Origin: Bathynomus jamesi
Taxonomy: Eukaryota > Arthropoda > Malacostraca > Isopoda > Cirolanidae
DNA: 64,000 bases
NCBI GenBank assembly: GCA_023014485.1
Contig: JAJOZX010001729.1
Location: forward strand, 124,001 to 188,000
Direction: 5' to 3'
The notes beneath the pieces were generated by a model that was not told the origin of the DNA, did no database searches, and saw only the letters and a program-made list of their open reading frames with translations. Below, piece after piece: positions 33,847-45,489 of this stretch; position 1 is the stretch's first letter; every line of letters starts with the position of its first letter. Position numbers and translations under genes: made by a program.

Positions 33847-35712
33847 TCTAATTGAATATAACTTGTCAATTAAAGTGTCACGTCGAGACAATATTAGCCT
33901 AGCCTTGTTTAACCTAACCTAACCTTATAACTCAACTCGCAGGACACTTGTCGGTAGAACGTCTTGTCAACGAAATGTCGAACTCACTCGTGGCCGTGTA
34001 AAAAGGGATTAGTAGAACTTATTGTAACTTTTATTTAATTATTCTTATACAAAAGTTTTAGCAGTTTTAAACCTAGTTTAATAACATATAAATTACTTCA
34101 CTAAATACTTGTTTGTCTCTATTTATACATTTAATGCGAAAATTGCTTACAAACTAAATAATTTAAGGAGAGACTCGTTCAAAAAAAGTCACTTCATTTA
34201 GTTTGCAAACATCGTATTATTTACACCCTCAATTCGAATCCAAAGAATCGAGGTCAGTGTTAAATTTCATTATTGATTTTTGATTCGCAAAAAAAAGTTT
34301 GATACGAACTTTTTAACGAGCGGTGTTTGGTTATATTTACTTTTATACAGCTGTGTATCGCGATGTATATATGGAATATAGTAAATGTAGTTTCGTAGAA
34401 TAACTTTTTTTTTTTGGAATATTTAAAGAGGCCTTAAATCAAACTTTAAAATTTCACTTTTCGTGAACTTTTTCCTAAGCTCTAATTTATAACCGAACTT
34501 GCCAGAAATTCCGCAATATTTTATTCAAACCTAATTTTAAAATGTCTTTCGTTATTCTCTCTTCCAAAAACTCGGATTTATAGATATATTTTTATAAGCT
34601 GTGGGCAGAGTGTACGACCACTGTACGTGGTCTTAGGTATATAATCAAAGTTTTTTTAAGTTTATGAGGGTATATTAGAGTAAGCTCTAATCTCCTTGAG
34701 CTGATGTCTTTTCTGTAATTGTAGTGATGCGATTGTATACCTATAAATTTTAGCATATCCTCTTAAGTAGTACTATAAAATTTGGGCGATACGTCTGTTG
34801 TAGTTGTATACGTTGCGCATCTATCTAGACCTCGCCTATATATAGCCTGTATAACTCGTATTTTATAGGCCTTTTTTATCGAAGTTCTTGGCAGAAAAGT
34901 GTCTGGCTTATCAACTGAAACGAGACCTTCTGGAAACACACGAGTGTAGTTCATTTAATTAACTTCATAAGGATTCATTACAATTATGAAATCTTAGTAT
35001 ATATATATATATATATGTATATATATTATATATATATATATAAAGTGTGTGTGGTGTGTGTATTTTTTCTTGGCTACCACATGGAGCCGCGACAGTCTTT
35101 AGGATATACACAATCCATCACGGCATGCGTAGTCTCTTCGTAGTTTAACTTTTTTTTTATAAAAATCATTACATATCATGGAAAAGGGGGTATAATGAAG
35201 GGTAGGATAAGTTAATTGGGTTGGATGTCGCCATCCATAATTGAAAATGTGAAAGTGTCGTAGTTTTTGTAAGGTAACCACTAACCATACGTGTGTGGAT
35301 GTGTGTAATTAGGCCGCAATTAAATTAAATGTGATAATTTTAAGCAGTTTTGCCGAAGAAACGAAATCCTTATATTTGTCGTTAATAAATGTAAACAAAA
35401 TCTGTGACACTTTTTTTAATATAAAATATACTCGTGACGTTTCATTCAGACACTTTTGTAAACAATTGTCCACATGAATGTAAAGAAATTAAAAAAAATT
35501 TTTTTCAAAGACTGTTACGTAACCTTCCATTTTTCATGAGTAAAGCCCCGAATAAATGTTACGTAATGATTTGTTTTGTTTTGTTTTAGGGGAAACCCTA
35601 TTAATTTGAAAGCTTTTAGAGATATTTTCTTTTCCCAATACGAATGAAAAGCTTTTTTGCGTAAAAATGAAGCTTTGTCTGAACTTATGTTTTTTGCTTT
35701 TCTCAACGGCAG
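33847..35712. other. non-coding sequence upstream of the first visible exon
   Basis: TA/GT run at about 34998-35062. A stretch near 35220-35300 resembles 430-500. The last bases form a pyrimidine-rich tract and AG acceptor leading to the exon at 35713. No promoter or first exon of the host gene was found. Confidence 0.4.
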
Positions 35713-35967
35713 CCTGCGAGCTTCGTGGCCCTTCGCGAGTGGGGCTCTGACGACGAAACTCTTCAGAGCGAACTAGAGCTGGCCCCCGTGTCTCCTACTG
35801 TCCCCCAGCGTCCCCCACCGGCACCTCATCCACCGGACCTCAAACTCCCCCTACCGGAGCAAAGGCAACTCGCCCTCTCGTTCAAGTACCCGCCGCAGTT
35901 GGTTCCGATCGATGTTTCCGGGCGCGGCTTCCGGCGTATGGAACTGTTCCGGCAGTCTCTCGTGCAG
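35713..35967 (+). CDS. host gene exon A (proline-rich), unrecognised protein
   Basis: Preceded by TGCTTTTCTCAACGGCAG, a good acceptor, and entered in phase 0. It encodes 85 codons beginning PASFVALREWGSDDETLQSE, then a proline-rich stretch (SPTVPQRPPPAPHPPD) and LVPIDVSGRGFRRMELFRQS. GC content and third-position bias are far above the surroundings. The exon ends CTCGTGCAG, followed by GTCCGT, a usable but weak donor. The next exon continues in phase 0. The frame stays open to a stop at 36001-36003, so an alternative terminal exon (12 more codons) cannot be excluded. I do not recognise the protein; the composition suggests an intrinsically disordered segment with possible SH3-type PxxP sites. 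Confidence 0.75.
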
Positions 35968-36347
35968 GTCCGTCTCGCCGGAATTGAAGTGCCATCTTTT
36001 TGATTCGTAGAATTAGTTACATTTTGCCGTTAAAGCGGATATGTTAATTTTAGCTTTACGAAAGAGTCCCCGTAGCGTAGGGATAACTGAGAAATTGATC
36101 TTGAAAAGGAGTTGTACAGATTTTATTACATTAGGCCCATATTTTGATCCGTTTGCTTTTTTCGATAAATATAGATCGTAAAATATAGATAGTCTCTATT
36201 TCCAACCATGTATTCGCATCCACATTTCTCGACCATGTTATTTAATTAAAATAAAATAAAATCCTGTTTTGAAAAACCTTTTTACTTCTCTCTTACCAAT
36301 TTTCCTCGTCCTCTTCTCAGCCATAATTGAAGCCTTTCTTCTTTTAG

Positions 36348-36463
36348 TTTGACTACGTAAAGAATCGAAGGCGTAGGAGGAGGTTGAGACGGAGGAATAC
36401 GATCGCAGACACTCGAGAGGTCAGGTCTGCTCTCAACAACCCTTCAAATCAACCTTCAACCTC
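36348..36463 (+). CDS. host gene exon B (poly-arginine)
   Basis: Acceptor CTTTCTTCTTTTAG is followed by 38 codons plus two bases: FDYVKNRRRRRRLRRRNTIA, then DTREVRSALNNPSNQPST. The donor is CTC followed by GTAAGTAC, close to consensus. The exon ends in phase 2 (TC), completed by the G that starts exon C. The strongly basic run could be a nuclear-localisation or membrane-proximal segment; that is inference. Confidence 0.8.
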
Positions 36464-37035
36464 GTAAGTACAGAAATGGATTAATTACGCGAAAGAATTC
36501 AATTATAATCACTTCTTTTTGGGCACTGTTTATTTTTTAAGTCTTTAAGAAACAGTTGGTACGTGGTACTCGCTTTCATGATTACACAGTTGTAGACTAG
36601 AGTCGAGACTGATATACGATAGGGTGCACGCTTCATCATTAAATGGATAATCATCTTTGAGAAACGTAAGCAAGTTGGTGTACATTTTTCATCAATATAC
36701 AAACAATGTTTTTTTTTTCTATAAACTTTATCATAAACACTTCATTAATTATAGGCGTTTTCTTAATCAAAGTGCTCTTAAGATACATCTGATATTCGCC
36801 TCCTCTTTTTTTTTTAATGATCTAAATTATTCAAGAATGTTGTAGTTTGCGTAGGCGAGATCTCCGCATTTCAAGAGTTAATAATAATTTATTAACAATT
36901 AAAAATAATGTACTCAAATTATTACATTATAAATATAATTCATGACGAATATGCAGAGATCATTGTGCACTGGTTGTGCAGTAGTACATACATAATACAT
37001 ACATACATACATACATACATACATACATACATAGG
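36464..37035. other. start of intron 2, with (CATA)n
   Basis: Non-coding, with a (CATA)n run at about 36986-37033 directly before a LINE fragment. Confidence 0.5.
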
Positions 37036-38345
37036 GCGGGAAGATCATGCCTATCACAGCTACTAGACCACCAGGAGAAAATATTGGAAACATTGTGTTG
37101 AGGACAAAACATAGATGTAATATATACGGACTTTGTTAAAGCCTTCGATAAATGTGACCATGGAATCATAGCACACAAACTTAAGGATACAGAAATTACT
37201 GGAAAGCTAGGAAGGTGGACATTTAATTTCTTGACGCAAAGAACGCAAAGAGTGGTGGTAAACGGAGTTAAATCGGAAGTCTCGGAAGTCGCGAGCTCTC
37301 TCCCACAAGGGACAGTATTAGCTCCCTTTCTGTTCATAATAATGATTGCAGATATTAAGGACAGTATTGTATCATGCTTCGCGGATGACACAAAGATATG
37401 TAAGGAAATATTGAACGAAGGTGACATAAGAAAATTACAAAACGACATTGAAACAACATTCCAGTGGGCAGAAGACAACAATATGAAGTTCAACGAAGAA
37501 AAATTCCAACTTCTAAGATATGGTAATAACAAGGAGCTACAGAAAAAAGGGTATAAAACGCCGCAAGCCAAACAGATAACACCAAATCCACAAGTCAGGG
37601 ATCTTGGAGTAGTAATGTCGTCGGGTGCAGAATTCAGAGAGCACTATGAAATCAAAAGTACAACGGCTAGAAAAATAATGGGAATCATCTGGAGGAGCTT
37701 CCGCAGCAGAAAAGCAAACATCATGCTCAAATTATGGAAGAGTCTAGTTCCACCAATAATTGAGTATTGTTCAGTACTCACAAGCCCATAGAGAAAACGA
37801 GACCTTGCGAACATTGAAGCTATACAAAGGACTTTTACGTCTAAGATAGAGGAAACGGAAGGTGATGACTACTGGTCTCGACTACAATCCCTGGAACTCT
37901 ATTCTCTCGAAAGAAGGCGCGAGCGGTACACAATAATATACATATGAAAAATACTTGAGGGCTCTGTCCCTAACCTTAGAAATGAAATAGAAACAAACTG
38001 GAATGAGAGAAGAGGCAGATTTTGTACGGTCCCAGCTGCGGTGGGACAAAGGGCCACGTAAACGAGGATGGAAAATACCCTCAGAATACGAGGCCCAAAG
38101 CTTTTCAATGTCCTACCAAAAGAAGTGAGGAATCTCCAGCACACCGACCTGAATAACTTCAAGAACCAGCTAGACAGATTCCCGCGCAGTGTCCCTGACC
38201 AGTCATGCGTGGCTAGCTACGAGGGCAGGAGGAGATCAGATAGCAATTCCCTCCTTCACCAAATCCCGCAAATGAGGCGGGATGCTGCAGAAGGGTCGAC
38301 CGCAGGTCGATCCTGAACCGTTGTTTAAACTCGCCTAAAGTATAC
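37036..38345 (+). pseudogene. LINE reverse transcriptase fragment in intron 2
   Basis: RT from block A on: FVKAFDKCDHGIIAHKLK, LPQGTVLAPFLFIIMIADI and SCFADDTKICKEI, then LKLWKSLVPPIIEYCSVLTS. After stops near 37790 and 37947 comes the C-terminus ENTLRIRGPKLFNVLPKEVR, then DQSCVASYEGRRRSDSN. The family is the one also seen at 12070 and 12722-17575. It is 5'-truncated and carries about three stops or frameshifts. Sense orientation relative to the host gene. Confidence 0.9.
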
Positions 38346-39693
38346 CTAAAGTATAAATACAGGATATAATAATTTTTTTTTCTGCCCTGTTCCTCTCCAA
38401 AACAGCCAATAACACAATAAACACAGTAAAAACAGCTTTGGGCAGGGAAAATGGGCAAAATGATGTATGATAAATTCAATATCCAATTCAATATATGCTG
38501 ACGACAGTGAGTAGCTTAATCTTGAATCTTCCTAAAACTGTAAAAATCTATACGAAGCAAGAGCGTTTTTCCATAAAATGAATTTCTTTTATTTTACAGA
38601 AATCTTACAACGTTATTCGATTTCCTTTTTACATTTCACAAATCTGTTCACAAAATTTACAAGCTTAATTTATGCTCTCGAGTCTCACCGAGCTCGAAAG
38701 ATTACCGCTTTGTGACATTTTTCAAAAAGTAAATCGTGTATTGAAATTAAATTTAACACGCAGGACTAAATAAACAACAGTACGTTAACTATTTTTGTGT
38801 AAAGCAATTGAAATATTTTCATATCGTTCTAAAAACAGTACATTTTCAAATCACACACACACACACACACACACGTGTACTCAGCATTTTGCCGCCCCTA
38901 GGTAGGTAAATTGTACCACTCAGTTGTGCCATTTCATATCGCTAGTTTGCTATAAGACTCCGCCAGAGACTGCTGTTCCTTTTTTATTTTAAAACTTATT
39001 TGTAAATCCATTTAATTTGTTAGTGCTTATATAAGTTAGTCATTTTCTTTTTTTGTTTTCTTTGCCCTATTTAGGTTGAGAAAGACAATTTGCCGCCTTA
39101 GGCAGGTGCCTATGCCTAAACGTAAATCCGCCTATATATATATATTATATATATATTACTCTTTATAAATAAGTTTTAGAAGAAAAGGTTAATTGACACC
39201 AGTATTGATTTGCAGAAGACAAGTCTATTGTTCTAAAAGAAAAATTGTGACCTGCCTTTCATTAATTAGGTAAAATTGAATAAGGTGATATCCTCTTTAC
39301 AACAACGTAAGCTTTTGGACGAATTGTGCCACGCAACTTTTATCTTAATTTAATTTAATGAAAGTTAAAATAATGTTATTTCTTCGCTCAACTTTTCCCC
39401 ATGTTCGTGTCAAGTTACCAGTTACTCTTTACCCAAGTTACCATTCCGACATTAAGGGTTGTAGTTTTTCGCGCTTTGAGAAACATAGAGCTATAACGAA
39501 GGTTTTTAAAGGCTTCTTATTTGTTTTTTAATTAGTTAGTTAATGGTCTTATTAAGTAATAGTTATAAAATCATACTATTTTTTATTTATTTATAATTAT
39601 AATGACAATAGCTCTTGTTTGAAACTTGGATAAATGGCACTTTTATATCTGCTAATAGAAAAAAATACTAATATATATATATATATATAACCT
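38346..39693. other. intron 2 sequence, mostly unassigned
   Basis: (CA)n at about 38853-38875. A possible degraded MITE with GCCGCCCCTAGGTAGG near 38892 and CCTTAGGCAGGTGCC near 39096, ends not defined. No exon seen. Confidence 0.35.
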
Positions 39694-39955
39694 TTGGTTA
39701 GCTTCCGCCCGAATTGTTCATTCTCACGAAGGTCAAGCTTTTTTTCACTCCACCTTAGACCTACAGTTTAACGTGGAATCCGAACCACGCCCAGCGTCTT
39801 AACCCCTAGGCCACCCAGGGTACCCATTTATCTACCAACCACTTTCTTTATTGTGTGGAAGGATGAACAGCTAGGTTTTGCTGCCTGCCGGCTCTCGATC
39901 CCAGGGCCGATGGATTCGTAGTCAGCGACCCTAACCACTACACCACTGAGGCGCA
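39694..39955 (-). repeat. tRNA-like SINE, full length, minus
   Basis: Tail GCTTCCGCCCGAATTGTTCA with CACGAAGGTCAAGC; second tRNA-like unit (GCGTCTTAACCCCTAGGCCA inverse); first unit (GATGGATTCGTAGTCAGCGA, CACTACACCACTGAGGCGC inverse). (TA)n precedes it. Confidence 0.85.
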
Positions 39956-39961
39956 TATATA

Positions 39962-40760
39962 CAGGGTGTTTCATAACATGTGGGACGCACTTTCAGGATG
40001 GATTCAGAACCTGAAAACAATGAAAAAAGTACATATAAACATGCCCGAAATCGCTTTGTTTCCGAGTTACAGCCCGTTGTGTGTTACAGCAAGTATCCGC
40101 CTTACCTTTACCGCCGCTCCTCCAACTCAACAGTTCTGGCGCTGATTGGTCTACCACCACCCGAAATTCGCTTGTTGAATGATCCTGTATCACCAAGACG
40201 CTCGTCTATTCTCTGAAGGGTCTTCTTATCTGGCAGACGGCGATTCGGAAACCTTTCAACGTACAGACGTCTTGCTGCGGCCACATTACACTCGGCAAGT
40301 CCATACATGAGATGCGTGTCTGCCATTTCTGTTTGAATAAGCCTCCATTCTCACTTCAAATGCACACTGTCACTGAATAGTACAAAAACTTTTAAGTTTT
40401 TTTTTTACTTGACTACACTTATTCACGGTAAGAAGTTACGAATACGAAGAGTGAAACACCGCGATGCACCTCTGACTGACTGATGGCTCTACACTCAACG
40501 ATATTGAAACATGTCATTGAGTGTACAAAACATTACAATCGGCAAGGCCATACATGAAATAAGTCGCGTACACACTCACAAACATTGTCGGCGACTCGGC
40601 AAGCAGTGTTTGTAAACAGTTTGCAGAAAGAATTGCTGGAGCACAAAACGGGCTGTAACTCGGAAAAAAAGCGATTTCGGGCATGTTTATATAAACTTTT
40701 TTCATTGTTTTCAGGTCCTGGATCCATTCTGAAAGTGCGTCCCACATGTTATAAAACACC

Positions 40761-40763
<3 letters not shown>
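39962..40763. mobile_element. 0.8 kb snap-back element with DUF4817-like coding arm
   Basis: CAGGGTGTTTCATAACATGT at the left mirrors ACATGTTATAAAACACCCTG at the right; mirrored arms are about 130 bp or more. On the minus strand (40326-40108) it encodes MADTHLMYGLAECNVAAARR, then LYVERFPNRRLPDKKTLQRI. This resembles the helix-turn-helix domain known as DUF4817, found at the N-terminus of insect IS630/mariner-like transposases. No catalytic core remains. Confidence 0.85.

Positions 40764-40823
<60 letters not shown>
40764..40823. repeat. (TA)n microsatellite
   Basis: 60-bp TA run at the right end of the snap-back element. Confidence 0.95.
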
Positions 40824-40826
<3 letters not shown>

Positions 40827-40931
40827 GCGCGACCTGAATGTGACTGTAACTGTTTTACCTTACATTTGACGCGTGACTTATTACAATCAGTTAAGCAGTT
40901 AACTGGGCTACGTTTTCGTCACGTGACAACT

Positions 40932-41040
40932 CCGCCTCCCTTAGATCATTGAGGTTAAGCGACGTTGGGTCCGTTCAGTAGATGGATGGGTGACCGTTCT
41001 CCGCATTCATAGTGACCAATGAGTCACACTCGGGTGTTAA
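40932..41040 (+). repeat. 5S rRNA-derived SINE copy
   Basis: TAGATCATTGAGGTTAAGCG, CGTTGGGTCCGTTCAGTAG and TGGATGGGTGACCG closely follow the 3' half of 5S rRNA. The tail differs from the other copies. Confidence 0.75.
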
Positions 41041-41522
41041 TAGGGAACATGATTTATAACCAATGAGCTCGAAGTATACAGCCAGTGACTGGCATACACT
41101 CGGGCGTATGTATAAATATGGTGGATACGCGACTTTGATTCGTGTAAGCGATTGAAGATTGTGTGTATATACTTACGTAGCGGATTTTGACTGTCTTTTC
41201 CTGTGCGCGTGTACATTGTCCTATTTCCACGCGTTTATCGACTTCAATATTCGCTTTCTTCTTACGGAAAATCGATGTCAGATACGCGCTATCAAACAGC
41301 TTGGCTAAACGCTATTGAAAAACTCTAAATACACGTCGAAAAATGTTACTCGCTTTCTTTCATTTTTTTTTCATTTTTTTACATTTTTTTTTTTCATTTT
41401 TTTTAAAGATTTTTTCGATTTTTTGTCGTGTTTCCGTGCTTTGTATGACTTGAGACATCGTGCGCAATCAAATTTCCATCTTTCTTTATGCCGTGTCGGG
41501 AAAGAATGAACATATATATATA
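41041..41522. other. intron 2 sequence
   Basis: Poly-T-rich stretch 41367-41424; nothing else recognised. Confidence 0.35.
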
Positions 41523-41600
41523 CAGGGTGTCCGGGCTTAAATGGCAATAAAATAAAACATTATAAATGTAATTTACTGCCATTTAAGCCCGGACACCCTG
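41523..41600. mobile_element. 78-bp hairpin with CAGGGTG ends
   Basis: CAGGGTGTCCGGGCTTAAAT mirrors ATTTAAGCCCGGACACCCTG; (TA)n lies on both sides. The smallest snap-back element seen here. Confidence 0.93.
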
Positions 41601-41648
<48 letters not shown>

Positions 41649-41971
41649 TATATTGCTGGGACCCCAAACTTTCTAAGTGTTCGACGAGAGCACTATATTT
41701 CCAATACTGGTCGCCATTATTGACTTCACGTCTCAACGTTCCTTGTTCCTCTTCGTAAACTTCGTTTCAATCTCATGCATATTAACACACTGTTTAATTT
41801 ATGCAACCTAAAATTTAATACTTTGTTTCGAAGGGAAGTTAAGAAAGAAGGTTCATAATAAACTTGGGGGGAGGTAACAGATAGGATCTGATCTTGTGAA
41901 TTACTTGTAATCATCGCCTATTTTTTTTTGGTTTTGTGTGTGTGTGTGTTTGTGTGTGTATGTGTGTATAA

Positions 41972-42115
41972 AACCTTGGTTTTGCTTCCTCCCAAATTGT
42001 TCAGTGACGAAGGTCAAGCTTGTTGCCTCCCAGCTTAACATAGAATTCGAACCACGACCCACCACGGGTAGTCAGAAATTACAAAGTCCTCGCGCGCCGA
42101 CTGCCGTCACTGGCT
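41972..42115 (-). repeat. tRNA-like SINE, partial, minus
   Basis: GGTTTTGCTTCCTCCCAAAT, then GACGAAGGTCAAGCTTG and GAATTCGAACCACGACCC, match the family tail and second unit; the first unit is lost. Confidence 0.75.
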
Positions 42116-42127
42116 TATATATATATA

Positions 42128-42212
<85 letters not shown>
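42116..42212. repeat. (TA)n microsatellite, longest in the window
   Basis: Nearly continuous TA run of about 97 bp. Confidence 0.97.
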
Positions 42213-42214
<2 letters not shown>

Positions 42215-42360
42215 GTTACGAGGAATCTGTGTAACTGGGGATTTCATGAAATCCCTAAAATGTTCAGGGATTTCATGTAAGTAAGGTTGTGGCATTTTCG
42301 TTAGTTTTAACGAAAATATCACGACTTAACCTTACAGGAAATCCCCGTAAGTGGTGGAAT
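42213..42360. mobile_element. palindromic MITE with the TTCGTTAG core
   Basis: GGGGATTTCATGAAATCCC and GGAAATCCCC frame the shared core TTCGTTAGTTTTAACGAA, flanked by AAGGTTG and CTTAACCTT. Outer ends are not clear, so the limits are approximate. Confidence 0.6.
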
Positions 42361-44116
42361 TGTCCATGACAATTGATAATTTCCTCTCAAATATTGTGGG
42401 CCTAATCGTGAATCTTTAAATTCATTAAGAGAAAAACAAGATTTATTATTTAGATCTCAGAAATGAGAAAAACGTGAAAGGGTCTCCCAACCTATTCCCC
42501 GAACCCCCCTTCCTCTCATTTCACCGTTTCCCTACATCCTTGGCAGCACCATAGACTGACCTCCGTTCTAGGGTGCGGATAGGTATCTGAGGCGCTTTTT
42601 AAAAAGGCAACAGGTTCTATGCACTTATCCCCCTGAGCAACTTTAATTAGCGTTTCATCAAACTTTCCATCCTCTTCAACGAGAGAAAGAGATCCTTTTA
42701 TATGAAGTTAAATACATATTATATATACATACGGATTCATTTTAATAGAGGAGAGCAGAGTGAAGCTGTGAAGTAATCGATAGAGTTAAGCTCTTTCCTC
42801 TTTAACTTTAATTTACACACTGCGAGACTCTAACAACTGAAGATCAGTTAGTCGAACTTCTCTCCTTTCTACTCTTATTGCTATGGTCTGCGTGAGAGCG
42901 GATGTAGGATACCATACGTTAGATATTACAGTTTTATAGTTAATTATATTATCCTTATTAGTTTATTAATATGAAGTATGTACTAAAGGTTTGTAGCGCG
43001 AGCTAAATACTAATAATGTCGTAAATATTAGTTAAATTTAAGAAAATTATTAATGCTATAGCTAGAACGCTGGAAAACGTCTCGTTACCCGCTTTTTACC
43101 CCCCACCACATTCCGTTCATTTGCATTGTTATCCGCTCGGCCAATCCGAAAGCGAGACTGCTCGATTTTCTCGAGTCGAGAATCGTACGTTTCAACCTAA
43201 TTTAACCTAACCTAGCGTAACTTAACCACACTCATGACCGAGGTGGGAAATCCTGCGCGTGGAATGAGAATGGGACTATCCAAAATGGGAAGAGCACTCC
43301 CCTCTAAATAAGATTAAATTTTATGATAGCGTCATTACATCGTTGATGAAAAACGGATAGACTAATCAAAAACAGCTGCTGAATCATTATTCAAATTACT
43401 CTATAATGAAGTTCAAAGATGTAAATGGATTGAAAATGCATATGATGAACGCTCAGACGCGGTAATCGGAGACTAATAATAACATATTTATTCGCTGTTG
43501 TGACGGATCTTCCAAAATTTAAAAATTAACCCGAACTTGGAATGAGGATAACGCGTTCTTCCCCATATTGAGAACCACTGGTGTAGAGAAAAATTAACTT
43601 TGGGTGTATTTTTCTCGTTGATAAATCGTGGATCTGGGCCATATTAGATACCGTGAGTCGTGTTATGAATAAAAACTCGAGTTTCGTATCTCATCCGGTG
43701 TTGATGGGATCCGTACGGAAGTCACGAAAGTACAATGACCCTAAACTGAAAATACCCCCCCTCCTCGGCCTACCGTAGGTAGGTTGGGGTGAAATTAACC
43801 GGAAAAGGTAAGACAAATTTATAATTTTTTTTAAGAAAGCGTAATGGGTTCAGATAATTTCCAGAAATAAAGAAACCATATTGATATCGGTATCTGTATA
43901 TCGTGTTTCTTTAATTTTTTAAAACAATTTTGACCTATTTTACTTTCTTCAAAAGGAAAAAAAACTTTCCCTCAACTTCGTCCCGACAAACAGAATTTTT
44001 GTAAATAAATTTACCTCTGATAATAGTCTCCAGAATCCTTACCCAAACCGCACGCTATCTATCGAGTTTCAAGAAAAACATCCTCGTATTAAATGTGTTT
44101 TTTTTTTTATTAACAG
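42361..44116. other. intron 2 sequence up to exon C
   Basis: No element recognised. TAACCTAACC-type words near 43200. It ends in a poly-T tract and AG acceptor at 44115-44116. Confidence 0.35.
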
Positions 44117-44234
44117 GTCGGGTCACGGCAGATCCTCCACCAGATCTTGTTCTCCAAGTTCTCGTGGTGGAATATCTTCGTACACCGATCGATCTTTTGA
44201 CACGAGTTCGATCAAGACTAGCAGCGAAAGAGAG
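44117..44234 (+). CDS. host gene exon C (serine-rich)
   Basis: Preceded by TTTTTTTTTTATTAACAG. Its first G completes the split Ser codon from exon B; then 39 codons: SGHGRSSTRSCSPSSRGGIS, then SYTDRSFDTSSIKTSSERE. The donor is GAG followed by GTATGA. It ends in phase 0, matching exon D. Ser/Arg/Thr-rich and probably disordered. Exact phase agreement with exon B over a 7.7 kb intron supports it as real. Confidence 0.8.
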
Positions 44235-44644
44235 GTATGATGTTCTTCAAACCAAAAAGGCCTTACTGGTATAGTGATCCCGCGAGGGGCGTGCCGTGAA
44301 AGCAATAGAAGTGTGCCGCGAAAATTTATGAGCAAAGTCCATTTTTCATTAGAGGGAGAAGGTTTAAGTTTTTATATAATTGTTGTATTCATTTTAAATC
44401 TGTGTGAGAGTGAGCCTCGAAGCGAAAGAGTTTGGGAACCCCCATGCCTTCTCGTAATTCTCCCCTATTTTTAATAAGAGCCCAGTAAAGCCTAAAGCTT
44501 AAGGGCTAAGTTAAATAAAATAAATAGTCGAGCTTCGCAATTATTTCTATTATTGTAAATTGTAAAACCAACGTATTTATTTTTTATTATTATTATTAAT
44601 GAAGGTTATTCAGTTAAGTTATTCAGTGTAATTATTGTAGCTAT
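44235..44644. other. start of intron 3
   Basis: Contains GAGCCCAGTAAAGCCTAAAG (44478 onward), also present near 26396, followed by an A-rich stretch. No exon seen. Confidence 0.45.
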
Positions 44645-44740
44645 TATTGTTTGGTGCTACTATAGCGTGCGGTCTACAAAGATATCTTTAGTCTACAAAA
44701 GAATTTGCTTTGAAGTGACATGACCTGATCTGGTGCTGAC

Positions 44741-45442
44741 CTGAAATGGCTTGAATTTGTGCCGACATGAAATGACTTGAAATGGCTTGAATTTGTGCTG
44801 ACTTGAAATGGCTTGAATTTGTGCTGACTTGAAATGGCTTGAATTTGTGCTGACTTGAAATGGCTTGAATTTGTGCTGACTTGAAATGGCTTGAATTTGT
44901 GCTGACTTGAAATGGCTTGAATTTGTGCTGACTTGAAATGGCTTGAATTTGTGCTGACTTGAAATGGCTTGAATTTGTGCTGACTTGAAATGGCTTGAAT
45001 TTGTGCTGACTTGAAATGGCTTGAATTTGTGCTGACTTGAAATGGCTTGAATTTGTGCTGACTTGAAATGGCTTGAATTTGTGCTGACTTGAAATGGCTT
45101 GAATTTGTGCTGACTTGAAATGGCTTGAATTTGTGCTGACTTGAAATGGCTTGAATTTGTGCTGGCTTGAAATGGCTTGAATTTGTGCTGGCTTGAAATG
45201 GCTTGAATTTGTGCTGACTTGAAATGGCTTGAATTTGTGCTGGCTTGAAATGGCTTGAATTTGTGCTGGCTTGAAATGGCTTGAATTTGTGCTGGCTTGA
45301 AATGGCTTGAATTTGTGCTGGCTTGAAATGGCTTGAATTTGTGCTGGCTTGAAATTGGCTTGAATGGCTTGAATTTGTGCTGGCTTGAAATGGCTTGAAT
45401 TTGTGCTGGCTTGAAATGGCTTGAATTTGTGCTGGCTTGAAT
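44741..45442. repeat. 26-bp minisatellite
   Basis: About 27 tandem copies of GCTTGAATTTGTGCTGACTT plus GAAATG. Early units have CTGACTTG; those after about 45160 mostly have CTGGCTTG. One unit near 45350 is disturbed. Because 26 is not a multiple of three, the minus strand gives an open frame of 268 codons with a 26-residue period (FKPFQ, SQHK, AQIQAI). I treat that frame as a by-product of the repeat. Confidence 0.97.
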
Positions 45443-45489
45443 TTACCTTTGGGGACGAATGTGAGGTCAAGGCAGACTCTAAAAGGGGA

